Made by a program: the position numbers and the translations under genes. Below are positions 43,310-51,913 of a DNA stretch of 64,000 nucleotides, piece by piece. Origin of the DNA: Mycobacterium sp. 236(2023) (GTDB lineage Bacteria; Actinomycetota; Actinomycetes; Mycobacteriales; Mycobacteriaceae); NCBI RefSeq assembly GCF_029623955.1, contig NZ_JARSBP010000004.1, positions 62,001 to 126,000 of the forward strand, given 5' to 3'. Under the pieces are notes generated by a model. That model was not told where the DNA came from. It searched no databases and saw only the letters and a list, made by a program, of their open reading frames with translations. Each line of letters opens with the position of its first letter. Within the stretch, counting starts at the first letter, position 1.

Positions 43310-44356
43310 CTACTCTCCGGTGATCCCGGCTTCCTCGAACGTCGCCATCGACGCCAGCGTGGCCACCGCCGCGCGCAGCACGGGCAGCGCGACCAGCGCG
43401 CCGGAGCCTTCGCCGAGGCGCATGTCGAGTTCGACGATGGGCGTCAGGTCGAGCTGGCGCAGAGCCAGCGTATGGGCGGGTTCCGTGGAACGGTGTCCGG
43501 CCCGCCACCACTGCCGGACGCCTGGGGCGAGCTTCTCTGCGGTCAGCGCCGCCGCCGTCACCACGACCCCGTCGAGCAGCACCGGCGTGCGCCGCACCGC
43601 GGCCTGCGCCAGAAATCCCGTCATCGCAGCCAGATCCGCACCACCGCAAATGCGAAGCAGCGCAATAGGATCCGCGGTGATCCTGCGGGTCCGGAAAAGT
43701 GCGTCGCGGATCGCCGCCGTCTTGCGCGACCACCCCGCGTCGTCGATACCGGTGCCCCGGCCGACCACGACCACGGGTTCGGAATCGGTCAGGGCGGCGA
43801 TCAGCGTCGTCGCCGGCGTCGTATTGCCGATACCCATGTCGCCCGCGATGAGCAGATCTGCGCCCGCGTCGACCTCCTCGTCGGCGATCGCGCGACCGGC
43901 ATCGATCGCCGCCACCACCTCCTCAGGCGTCAACGCATCCTCGACCGCGATGTTGCCGCTGGAGCGGCGGATCTTGTAGGCGTCAGACAGCGATTCGTCA
44001 CTGTCGACGGCGACATCCACGACGCGAACGCCGGCGCCGGCCACCTCGGCCAGCACGTTCACCGCGGCGCCACCCGCCGCGAAGTTGGCCACCATCGCGG
44101 CCGTCACCTCCGCCGGATAGGCCGAAACCCCCGACGTGGTGACACCGTGGTCACCGGCGAACACCACGACCCTGGCCCGCTCGAACTGCTTCGGCGGGCA
44201 GACGCCCTGGCATGCCGACACCCACACCGAAAGCTCCTCCAGTCGACCGAGAGCGCCCGTGGGTTTGGTCAGCACCGCCTGCCGGTCCCGCGCCGCCGCG
44301 GCGGCGTCGGGATCGGGCACGGGAATGTCAGGAAAGTAGGCCACCTGCGGCGTCAC
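43310..44356 (-). CDS. cobT: Nicotinate-nucleotide-dimethylbenzimidazole phosphoribosyltransferase CobT
   Basis: 348 residues. Makes alpha-ribazole phosphate from NaMN and DMB for vitamin B12. Seen are DRQAVLTKPTGALGRLEELS, VVFAGDHGVTTSGVSAYP, AGDMGIGNTTPA, and the C-terminal LLDGVVVTAAAL and DMRLGEGSGALVALP (catalytic Glu). GTG 44356 overlaps the stop of the DUF3043 gene. The RNase HI/CobC phosphatase at 3010 could dephosphorylate its product. Confidence 0.95.
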   Translation of the reverse strand: MTPQVAYFPDIPVPDPDAAAAARDRQAVLTKPTGALGRLEELSVWVSACQGVCPPKQFERARVVVFAGDHGVTTSGVSAYPAEVTAAMVANFAAGGAAVNVLAEVAGAGVRVVDVAVDSDESLSDAYKIRRSSGNIAVEDALTPEEVVAAIDAGRAIADEEVDAGADLLIAGDMGIGNTTPATTLIAALTDSEPVVVVGRGTGIDDAGWSRKTAAIRDALFRTRRITADPIALLRICGGADLAAMTGFLAQAAVRRTPVLLDGVVVTAAALTAEKLAPGVRQWWRAGHRSTEPAHTLALRQLDLTPIVELDMRLGEGSGALVALPVLRAAVATLASMATFEEAGITGE

Positions 44357-45030
44357 GCAACGCGCGTGCCGCGCTCGACCTGAGGCCGGGGGGCGCGCAT
44401 CCGGCGCAACTGCGACCCGCGGCTGGCCGCGTAGAAACCGAGCTTCCAACCGGTGTCGGTGTTGTCGGGGAACTTGGCGTCGGCCATCTTGTTCACCTTG
44501 CGGCCGAGGACGAAGCCATCGACCACCATGATCAGCACCAGCACGAGCATCGCCGGCGAGATCAGCGCCTGCACCTGAACCGACGGCACCGCCAGCATGA
44601 TGAAGATCATGCCCAGCGCGGCGGGCATGAACAGGCCCAGCAGATTTCGCCGCGCATCCACGATGTCGCGCACATAGCGGCGCACCGGCCCCTTGTCGCG
44701 GGGCAACAGGTAGGCGTCCTCGCCGGACATCATCTTCTCGCGGCGCTGGTTCATGTCGGAGCGACGTTCGGCGCGCTCGACCTTGCGTTCCTCGCGAGAC
44801 AGCTTCGGGCCGCGCAACTCCTTGCGGCGCTTCCTTGCCTCCGCGCTCGTCATCGGGGCCGGCGCGACGGGGCCACGCTTGCGGCTGGCCTCGCTGCGCT
44901 TCGGGGTCGGCTTGCCCTTGGGCGCCGTCGCGGTGCGTTCGGCCGCCGCCGCCTCGGCGGTGTCGGTGACGGGAACGGACTCCTCGCCGGAATCACCGGC
45001 ATCATCGTTCTTGCGGCCCAGCAGCTTCAC
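44353..45030 (-). CDS. DUF3043 membrane protein
   Basis: 225 residues. A long basic, Lys/Arg-rich cytoplasmic N-terminus (about 1-125), then two membrane helices (LFMPAALGMIFIMLAV, ISPAMLVLVLIMVVDGFVLG) and a basic C-terminus. Conserved in actinobacteria upstream of cobT (Rv2206 type); function unknown. GTG 45030 is 7 nt after TAACCT, with GGGAG also present. Its stop overlaps the cobT start by 4 bp. Confidence 0.87.
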   Translation of the reverse strand: MKLLGRKNDDAGDSGEESVPVTDTAEAAAAERTATAPKGKPTPKRSEASRKRGPVAPAPMTSAEARKRRKELRGPKLSREERKVERAERRSDMNQRREKMMSGEDAYLLPRDKGPVRRYVRDIVDARRNLLGLFMPAALGMIFIMLAVPSVQVQALISPAMLVLVLIMVVDGFVLGRKVNKMADAKFPDNTDTGWKLGFYAASRGSQLRRMRAPRPQVERGTRVA

Positions 45031-45090
45031 GGCTCCCAGGTTACTTCTCCGCGTACGGCGGGCCCAATTCGCGCGGGATAGTCTTCCGTG

Positions 45091-46170
45091 GTGGCAGGCG
45101 CCGAAAACTCCCCGAGAACCGTGCTGATCGCCCCCGACTGTTTCGGGGACAGCCTCACCGCCGTTCAGGCCGCCCAATCGATCGCGCAGGGATGGCGGAC
45201 GTCGCGTCCCGGCGATGCGCTGATGCTGGCCCCGCAGTCCGACGGTGGCCCGGGATTCGTCGAGGTGCTGGCGAGCCGGCTCGGCGAGATCCGGACGATG
45301 ACCGTCAGCGGTCCGCTGGACCTCGAGGTCGAGGCGCACTGGGTGCTCGACGCCGACCCGCCCGTGACCGCCTACATCGAATGCGCCCAGGCGTGCGGCC
45401 TTGCGCTGCTCGGTGGCCCCCCGACGGTGCGCACCGCGCTCGACGCGCACAGCAGGGGAGTCGGGCAGCTCATCGCCGCAGCCCTGGAAGCCGGCGCCGG
45501 CCGCATCGTCGTCGGACTCGGCGGCAGCGGCAGCTCCGACGGAGGGCGCGCCATGATCGAAGCGCTCGGCGGGCTCACAGTCGCCCGCGAACGACTCGAC
45601 GGCGTCGACCTCATCGTCGCCAGCGATGTCGAACACCCGCTGCTCGGCCCGATGGGCGCCGCCGCCGTCTTCGGACCTCAGAAAGGCGCCGACGCCGAAA
45701 CCGTCGCAGTGCTCGAAGCGCGGCTCACCGCATGGGCCGAAGAACTCAACGCCGCCGCAGGTCGGTCGATCACCGACGAACCCGGCGCCGGCGCGGCAGG
45801 CGGAATCGGCGCGGCGCTGCTGGCACTCGGTGGCCGCCGCGAATCCGGTGCCGCGATCATCGCCGAACACACCGGGCTGGGCTCCGACGTCGCCACCGCC
45901 GACCTCGTCATCACCGGGGAAGGCCGCTTCGACGACCAGTCGCTGCACGGCAAGGTCGTCAGCGCACTCGCCGCGGGTGCTCGCTCCAACCAGATACCGG
46001 TCCTCGTCCTCGCAGGCCAGGTCACGCTCGGACAGTCCGCTCTGCAGGCCGCCGGCATCCAATCGGCCTATTCGATCACCGACCACGCCGGTTCAGTGGA
46101 GAAGGCGATCGAGGATGCGGCCAACCAGCTCACCGGACTCGCCACCGAGGTGGCAGCGGCCTGGCGATGA
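45091..46170 (+). CDS. Glycerate kinase family protein
   Basis: 359 residues of the GlxK/GarK fold. Phosphorylates D-glycerate. Seen are LIAPDCFGDSLTAVQAAQSI, QSDGGPGFVE, IVVGLGGSGSSDGGRAMIEALG, GAGAAGGIGAALL, and VITGEGRFDDQSLHGKVVS. GTG 45091 is preferred over GTG 45088 because TAGTCT (45079-45084) lies exactly 6 nt upstream. It diverges from the DUF3043 gene. Confidence 0.9.
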   Translation: MAGAENSPRTVLIAPDCFGDSLTAVQAAQSIAQGWRTSRPGDALMLAPQSDGGPGFVEVLASRLGEIRTMTVSGPLDLEVEAHWVLDADPPVTAYIECAQACGLALLGGPPTVRTALDAHSRGVGQLIAAALEAGAGRIVVGLGGSGSSDGGRAMIEALGGLTVARERLDGVDLIVASDVEHPLLGPMGAAAVFGPQKGADAETVAVLEARLTAWAEELNAAAGRSITDEPGAGAAGGIGAALLALGGRRESGAAIIAEHTGLGSDVATADLVITGEGRFDDQSLHGKVVSALAAGARSNQIPVLVLAGQVTLGQSALQAAGIQSAYSITDHAGSVEKAIEDAANQLTGLATEVAAAWR

Positions 46171-46286
46171 CCCGGCGCTTGAGAAGATGAGGAATAGCGG
46201 CGGAACCAGGTACCGTTGATGTTGTAGGGCCACCCGAGACTGCGGGGGAGACCGGCCCACCCACGTACATCCACACAGGAGATTCC

Positions 46287-46664
46287 ATGACTGTTCAGGA
46301 CGAGTCGGCTGTGCAGGCTGGCCAGACCACCGAGGCGGCGCACGGCGCGACCCTGACGGATGCCGCGGCTGCCAAGGCGAAGGCCCTGCTCGACCAGGAG
46401 GGTCGTGACGACCTGGCTCTGCGCATCGCCGTGCAGCCGGGCGGATGCGCCGGCCTGCGCTACAACCTGTTCTTCGACGACCGCTCGCTCGACGGCGACC
46501 TGGTCGTGGACTTCAACGGCGTCGGCCTCACGGTGGACCGCATGAGCGCCCCGTACATCCAGGGCGCGACCATCGACTTCGTCGACACGATCGAGAAGCA
46601 GGGCTTCACGATCGACAACCCGAACGCCACCGGCTCCTGCGCCTGCGGCGACTCGTTCAACTGA
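46287..46664 (+). CDS. A-type iron-sulfur carrier protein (HesB/IscA/ErpA)
   Basis: 125 residues. The three cluster cysteines are in GGCAGLRY and the C-terminal SCACGDSF. These carriers pass Fe-S clusters to enzymes such as LipA and the Rieske protein, both encoded in this window. The 116-bp leader before ATG 46287 has a clear ACAGGAG site and is the longest untranslated leader among the single genes. The next convergent gene starts 1 bp after its stop. Confidence 0.93.
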   Translation: MTVQDESAVQAGQTTEAAHGATLTDAAAAKAKALLDQEGRDDLALRIAVQPGGCAGLRYNLFFDDRSLDGDLVVDFNGVGLTVDRMSAPYIQGATIDFVDTIEKQGFTIDNPNATGSCACGDSFN

Positions 46665-46665
46665 G

Positions 46666-47337
46666 CTAGTACTGCCCGGCCGTCCGCGGCAGGTACGAAC
46701 ACACCAGGATCTCGTTGTCGATCGAGATCAGCTGGGCGACGGCCTGCTCGTCGGCCTCCTGCGGCTGATTGCGCGATGACCCGCTCGCCGGGATGACCCG
46801 CATCGTGAACAACACCTGGGCCTGCGTCGGCGACGACAGCACCATCTTGTCGATCGAGGTCACCTCGGCTTCCTCGTACTGCTTGCGGAACGCATCGCTG
46901 GACAGTCCGGCCAGCGCCAGGTCCGACCGGCGTTCCTTGACCGCGTCGAACAGGCCGCACAGCGTGTGGCGGGCGACGCGTTCGTCGTCACCGGAGGACA
47001 GCGCGTCCAGGTAATCCTGGATCGCGACCTGCGCCGATGCATCCGTCAGCGCGCCGGTGGCGGCCTGCTCCTCACGTCCTCCGCTGAGCGCCACCGCGGT
47101 GATCACCCCGACGACCGCCAGGATCGCCACCGCCGCGACCGAGATCGCGATCCACGGCTTGCGGCTGCGTTTCGGGTACGGCACCGGCGGAGGCAGCGTT
47201 CCGGGATACGAGGCACCGATGCCGCCGGCGGGATAAGGCTGCGCGGGAGTCGGGTATCCCTGCTGCGGGTACGTCTCCGGATACATGTGGGGGCCGGCCG
47301 GTCCAGCGCCATACGGGGGCGGGTAAGGACCAGTCAT
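46666..47337 (-). CDS. Membrane-anchored hypothetical protein with Pro-rich N-terminus (Rv2203-like)
   Basis: 223 residues. A proline/tyrosine-rich cytoplasmic segment (about 1-55) is followed by one membrane helix (PWIAISVAAVAILAVVGVITAVAL) and an extracellular domain of the DUF4878/lumazine-like type with a single Cys pair (TLCGLFD, ILVCSYL). ATG 47337 has GGGAG 7 nt upstream; an upstream ATG at 47376 has no ribosome site. Function unknown. Confidence 0.78.
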   Translation of the reverse strand: MTGPYPPPYGAGPAGPHMYPETYPQQGYPTPAQPYPAGGIGASYPGTLPPPVPYPKRSRKPWIAISVAAVAILAVVGVITAVALSGGREEQAATGALTDASAQVAIQDYLDALSSGDDERVARHTLCGLFDAVKERRSDLALAGLSSDAFRKQYEEAEVTSIDKMVLSSPTQAQVLFTMRVIPASGSSRNQPQEADEQAVAQLISIDNEILVCSYLPRTAGQY

Positions 47338-47387
47338 CGATGTGCTCCCGGGAAGTTCGGTCGGATCCTGCGGCATCTACAGTGACC

Positions 47388-47423
47388 AGGCAGGTGTTCA
47401 TAGGCAGGTGTTCATAGGCAGGT
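47388..47423. repeat. 14-bp tandem repeat, 2.6 copies
   Basis: AGGCAGGTGTTCAT at 47388-47401 and 47402-47415, then AGGCAGGT. It lies in the 198-bp gap between the Rv2203-like gene and adoK. Its effect is unknown; copy number may vary between strains. Confidence 0.9.
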
Positions 47424-47535
47424 TAGCGCAACCACCGGCGGTGCCCCTGCCAACGCTGCTGCGTGCGACGATGCTTGAAACGACGTGCTTGAACGAGCAA
47501 GCCGAAATGCCGAAAACGACGAAGGGTGAGACTGC

Positions 47536-48507
47536 GTGACCATCGCGGTGACCGGATCGATTGCCACTGACCATCTCATGCGCTTCCCGGGCAAGTTCTC
47601 GGAGCAGCTGCTGGCCGACCACCTCCAGAAGGTGTCGCTCAGCTTCCTCGTCGACGACCTCGTGATGCACCGCGGGGGAGTCGCCGGCAACATGGCGTTC
47701 GCGATGGGTGTGCTCGGTGGCAACCCGACACTGGTCGGTGCCGTGGGTGCCGACTTCGACGACTACCGGCAGTGGCTCACCTCGCACGGCGTCAACTGCG
47801 ACAGCGTGCTCGTCTCCGAGACCGCCTACACCGCCCGCTTCGTGTGCACCACCGACGTCGACATGGCGCAGATCGCGTCCTTCTACCCGGGTGCGATGTC
47901 GGAATCCCGCAACATCAAGCTCGCCGACGTCGTCAAGGCAACGGGCACACCGGATCTGGTCATCATCGGCGCCAACGACCCCGATGCGATGTTCCTCTAC
48001 ACCGAGGAATGCCGGGCCCTAGGACTGTCCTTCGCGGCCGATCCCAGCCAGCAGCTGGCCAGGCTCTCGGGCGAGGAGATCCGCAAGCTGATCGACGGCG
48101 CCACCTACCTGTTCACCAACGACTACGAGTGGGATCTGCTGCTGCAGAAGTCGGGCTGGTCCGAGGCGGAGGTGATGAGCCAGATTCAGCTGCGCGTCAC
48201 CACGCTCGGGGAGAAGGGCGTCGACCTCGTCGGCCGCGACGGCACGTTCGTCCACGTCGACGTCGTGCCCGAGACCCATAAAGAAGACCCGACCGGAATC
48301 GGCGACGCGTTCCGCGCGGGCTTCCTGACGGGCCGCGACGCCGGCCTGTCCCTGGAGCGCGCTGCACAGCTCGCGTCGTTGGTCGCGACACTGGTCCTCG
48401 AAGCGCCGGGTCCGCAGGAATGGACCTGGGACAAAGACGCTGCGGTGCAGCGGCTGACCGACGCCTATGGCGCCGACGCAGGCCGGGAGATCGCCGAGGC
48501 GCTGTAG
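47536..48507 (+). CDS. adoK: Adenosine kinase AdoK (PfkB family)
   Basis: 323 residues. Phosphorylates adenosine to AMP; the mycobacterial enzyme is a PfkB-fold member formerly annotated as ribokinase (cbhK). GGVAGNMAFAMGVLGGNPTLVGAVG at about 46-70 and the anion-hole DPTGIGDAFRAGFLTG (catalytic Asp) near 253-268. GTG 47536 follows AAGGGTGAG. Its end carries two hairpins before the convergent PE-PPE gene. Confidence 0.94.
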   Translation: MTIAVTGSIATDHLMRFPGKFSEQLLADHLQKVSLSFLVDDLVMHRGGVAGNMAFAMGVLGGNPTLVGAVGADFDDYRQWLTSHGVNCDSVLVSETAYTARFVCTTDVDMAQIASFYPGAMSESRNIKLADVVKATGTPDLVIIGANDPDAMFLYTEECRALGLSFAADPSQQLARLSGEEIRKLIDGATYLFTNDYEWDLLLQKSGWSEAEVMSQIQLRVTTLGEKGVDLVGRDGTFVHVDVVPETHKEDPTGIGDAFRAGFLTGRDAGLSLERAAQLASLVATLVLEAPGPQEWTWDKDAAVQRLTDAYGADAGREIAEAL

Positions 48508-48542
48508 CGCCGACAGAGCACCTGAGAGGCGCTTTAGCGCCT
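48498..48542. terminator. Two short GC hairpins between adoK and the PE-PPE gene
   Basis: GGCGCT-gt-AGCGCC (48498-48511, across the adoK stop) and AGGCGCT-tt-AGCGCCT (48527-48542). They share the same core and are near-copies of each other. There is no U tract, so termination is a guess. Confidence 0.35.
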
Positions 48543-48547
48543 GAAGG

Positions 48548-49675
48548 CTACACGGCGCCGTCGCTGGACTCGCCCGACGAGTCGCCATCCCGGTGTTGCT
48601 TGCGTGTCGCGGTGCCGTCCGTCTCGGCGTCAGCGTCCGCGGCGGTCGCATCCGGCGCGTCGTCGGTGGCGGGGGCGCTCGCCTTCTGATGGCGCGTGCC
48701 GCTCGCGTGCTTCGCGTAGCCCTCCGACACCGTTGTTTCGTCGGTCTCGATGTCGCCCTCGTCGGCGTCGCGGGACGGAGAGGTGGAGGGCTTTTCGACG
48801 TCGTCGTCGTCGGCGACGTCCGACTCTGATTCGGCAGCGAGGCTGTCGATGTCGCCGGAGTCTCGGCGGACGTCCGTCGGCTCTGGTGTCGTCGGCTCCT
48901 CCTCGGCCGCCGGCAGATAGGACCGGTCGTAGCCGCGTTCCACCAATTCCTTCAACGGTGCGTTCAGTGCGTCCGCCAAGTCGGTCAGCCCCAGATTCCG
49001 CAGCGGCTGGAGAAGTGGAAGGTTTTCGGTCGGCACGAAGACGTAGGTGGTGTTGCCCTCTTTCCACACGATGTTGGCCGGGTCGTACATGTCCACGTTC
49101 TCGTAATCGGTGTGGATGATCGTGAACGCCATCAACGAGTTGAGCAGCGTCAACAAGTTCAGCGGATTGTCGGGGAAGTCGGAGGCGAAGTCGTACTGGC
49201 GCGAGATGTCGATCACTTGGTATTGGGTTTGCGGCATCACGTCGCTGTCCGAGCCGCCGTACGCGCGCGTGGGGTTGCCGATCACGACGAACGACAACTC
49301 GTCCGGCGACGGGGCATCCGCGTCGCCAGCGTGCGCCACCAGCCAGTCGGTGACCGTCCGGGCCCCCTCGCTGTAAGAGAACACGATCTTGGTTCCTGGC
49401 GTGGCGTCGATGGTCGCTTCAATTGTCGCGATTCCGTTGGGATCCCAGAGGAACTGATCAACGCGAACGCAGTTGTTCGGCGCCTGGCACAGCGTTCCGC
49501 GCAGTTCGTCCTTCATCGACCCTTCCCACGGGAAGACGGTCAACACGGTGGCCGGGCCCGGCACCGCGGGCACCGTGGCGGCGCCCGCGGTCGGCGCAGC
49601 AAACAGTGACAGCGCAGCCGCGCTCGCGGCGAGGGCCGCCCACGGCTGACGAGGCTGCTGTGCGTGACGGTCCAT
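48548..49675 (-). CDS. Secreted PE-PPE-domain serine hydrolase with acidic disordered tail
   Basis: 375 residues. Signal peptide to about residue 33 (ALAASAAALSLFAAPTAGAATV). The PE-PPE hydrolase core (about 38-245) has the nucleophile elbow VFSYSEGARTV (Ser), DELSFVVIGNPTRAYGG and the family-ending GYDRSYLP. It lacks PE or PPE N-terminal domains and is freely secreted. The last 130 residues are D/E/S/T-rich and unstructured. An esterase or cutinase-like activity is likely. Not in the M. tuberculosis order between adoK and asnB as I recall it. Confidence 0.85.
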   Translation of the reverse strand: MDRHAQQPRQPWAALAASAAALSLFAAPTAGAATVPAVPGPATVLTVFPWEGSMKDELRGTLCQAPNNCVRVDQFLWDPNGIATIEATIDATPGTKIVFSYSEGARTVTDWLVAHAGDADAPSPDELSFVVIGNPTRAYGGSDSDVMPQTQYQVIDISRQYDFASDFPDNPLNLLTLLNSLMAFTIIHTDYENVDMYDPANIVWKEGNTTYVFVPTENLPLLQPLRNLGLTDLADALNAPLKELVERGYDRSYLPAAEEEPTTPEPTDVRRDSGDIDSLAAESESDVADDDDVEKPSTSPSRDADEGDIETDETTVSEGYAKHASGTRHQKASAPATDDAPDATAADADAETDGTATRKQHRDGDSSGESSDGAV

Positions 49676-49857
49676 TGTCGAATCCCCCTCTGAAAGTGAA
49701 CAGACGATCAGGCCTGCAACATCGCAGAGCGCGGGCGTCGAAGGCTCCCTCCCCAGGTGCCTTCGGCGCTACCGCTGATCCTGATACTGAACGCTACGCC
49801 GCACTTTGCTGGAACGGAATCAGGGAATTCCCTTGTTCTCGGCAGCCGGGCCCCGGA

Positions 49858-51789
49858 CTAGAGCTGGACGGGGTAGGTCGGCTCGCTGATCCGAGGGGTG
49901 ACGGTCTTGTCGACGAAGATCGCGTACCACAACATGAAGATCAACACCGTCCACAGTCGTCGACTGTGATCGCTTGTGCCGCTTCGATGTTCGTCAAGCA
50001 TTGTCCTGACAGCGACGAGGTCTACATATTCGCCGGCCCCCGAAGAGCTGACCATCCCGTACGCCCAGTCGAGGAGTTCACCCGCCCGCAGCCAGTGCCG
50101 GATCGGCACCGGGAAACCCAGCTTCGGCCGATTCAACACATGTGCCGGGACGATGGGTTCCAGCGCGCGGCGTAGCGCGTACTTCGTTGTCGACCGGGTG
50201 ATCTTCTGGTCGTACGGCAGCCGCGACGCGACCGCGAACACCTCGGAGTCCAGAAACGGCACCCGAAGCTCCAGCGAGTTGGCCATCGTCATCTTGTCGG
50301 CCTTGACCAAGATGTCGCCCCGCAACCACGTGAACAGGTCGATGTGCTGCATCCGTGCCACCGGATCCCAGCCCTGCGACTGCGCGTACACCGGCGCCGT
50401 GACGTCGGTGTGCACCCAGTCCTGGCGGAACTTGGGCAGCACGGCCCGCAGATGGGCGTCCGAGAAGCTGCGAGCGTTGCCGTAGTAGCGCTCCTCGAGC
50501 GTCAAGGAACCGCGGTGCAGCAGGCTCTTGCCCCGCATCCCCTCCGGCAGCGGACCCGCCATCTTGCCCACCGACTTGCGAAGGCCTCGCGGCAGAAAGT
50601 CGAAAGGCTTGAGCGACAACGGCTCCCGATAGATCGTATATCCGCCGAAGAGTTCGTCGGCGCCCTCGCCCGACAGCACCACCTTGACGTGCTTGCGGGC
50701 CTCCTTGGCGATGAAATACAGCGGCACCAGAGCCGGGTCGGCGACGGGTTCGTCCAGATACCAGACGATCTCAGGCAGCGCCGCGACGAACTCCTCCTGG
50801 CCGACGACCTTCGTCACGTGCCGGGCGCCGATCGCCTCCGCGGACGCCACCGCCACGTCGACCTCCGAAAAGCCCTCGCGCTCGAAGCCCGTGGTGAACG
50901 TGATCAGCCGCGGGTTGTGGCGCATCGCCAGCGCGGCGATCGCGGTCGAGTCGATGCCGCCCGACAGGAACGCGCCGACCGTGACGTCGGCGCGCATGTG
51001 CTTGGCCACCGAATCTTCCAGCGCAGCGGTGATCTCGTCGTAGCGGGCCTGCTCTGCGCCCACCGAGAACGGCACCGCCGAGAACCGGGGCTTGAAGTAC
51101 CGCGTCACCACAGGCTCGGCGCCGGGCCGCACGCGGGCATAGCTGCCCGACTCCAGCCTTCGGATGCCGCGATGCAACGTCTCGGGTTCGGGGACGTACT
51201 GCAGCACGGTGTAGTGCTGCACGGCGCGCTCGTCGATGGTCAGGTCGATGCCCAGCGTGCCGGCGACGTCGAGCAGACACTTCTTCTCACTGCCGACCAC
51301 CGTCCCGCCCGACCCCGTCGCCATGTAGAGCGGCTTGATGCCGAACGGATCCCTGGCGCACAACATCTCCTCGGCCACGGTGTCCCACAGGGCGAACGCG
51401 AACATGCCCCGCAGCCGCGGCAGCGCATCGGCGCCCCAGTGGTGGTAGGCGGCCAGGATGGCCTCGCCGTCGCCGTCGGTGTGAAAGACCGCGCCGTGCT
51501 CGGCGGCGAGCTCGTCACGCAACTCCAGATAGTTGTAGATCTCCCCGTTGAACACCAGGGAGTAGCGGTCGGGCTGATCGGCTGGTCCCCACCGCAGCGG
51601 CTGGTGGCTGTGCGCTATGTCGATGATCGACAGCCGGTTGAAGCCCAACACCACGCGGGCGTCGTTCCAGGTACCGGGCTCATCAGGGCCGCGATGGCGC
51701 ATCTGGGCGGTCGCACCCGACACTGCGTCGACGACGCCGGGGGAGACCTCAGCCGACGGGTCGGTTACCAGCGCAAGCAGTCCGCACAC
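49858..51789 (-). CDS. asnB: Glutamine-hydrolysing asparagine synthase AsnB
   Basis: 643 residues. After initiator Met removal, Cys2 (MCGLLAL) is the glutaminase nucleophile; RHRGPDEPG, VFNGEIYNYLELR and DGEAILAAYHHWG build the N-terminal site. The synthetase domain has GAFLSGGIDSTAIAAL (P-loop, about 274-289). Mycobacterial AsnB also affects intrinsic antibiotic tolerance through meso-DAP amidation. GTG 51789 is 6 nt after CATACT (51796-51801). The upstream 182-bp gap to the PE-PPE gene shows nothing but that gene's ribosome site (GAGGGGGA). Confidence 0.95.
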   Translation of the reverse strand: MCGLLALVTDPSAEVSPGVVDAVSGATAQMRHRGPDEPGTWNDARVVLGFNRLSIIDIAHSHQPLRWGPADQPDRYSLVFNGEIYNYLELRDELAAEHGAVFHTDGDGEAILAAYHHWGADALPRLRGMFAFALWDTVAEEMLCARDPFGIKPLYMATGSGGTVVGSEKKCLLDVAGTLGIDLTIDERAVQHYTVLQYVPEPETLHRGIRRLESGSYARVRPGAEPVVTRYFKPRFSAVPFSVGAEQARYDEITAALEDSVAKHMRADVTVGAFLSGGIDSTAIAALAMRHNPRLITFTTGFEREGFSEVDVAVASAEAIGARHVTKVVGQEEFVAALPEIVWYLDEPVADPALVPLYFIAKEARKHVKVVLSGEGADELFGGYTIYREPLSLKPFDFLPRGLRKSVGKMAGPLPEGMRGKSLLHRGSLTLEERYYGNARSFSDAHLRAVLPKFRQDWVHTDVTAPVYAQSQGWDPVARMQHIDLFTWLRGDILVKADKMTMANSLELRVPFLDSEVFAVASRLPYDQKITRSTTKYALRRALEPIVPAHVLNRPKLGFPVPIRHWLRAGELLDWAYGMVSSSGAGEYVDLVAVRTMLDEHRSGTSDHSRRLWTVLIFMLWYAIFVDKTVTPRISEPTYPVQL

Positions 51790-51842
51790 CGCGCCAGTAT
51801 GCCCAATCGCGCGGTCGCTTCGCGCCTGCGCCGTGGCGTGGT

Positions 51843-51855
51843 CTACGCTGCGTAG
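51843..51855. promoter_or_regulatory. Palindrome in the asnB/ctaC divergent promoter region
   Basis: CTACGC-t-GCGTAG overlaps a ctaC -10 candidate TAGTAT (51853-51858). A dimeric regulator could bind here. Function inferred. Confidence 0.4.
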
Positions 51856-51913
51856 TATTCAGTGCAGCCGTCTGACCGCCCGCCGGTCAATCGACTTAGT
51901 AGGAGGCGCCAAC

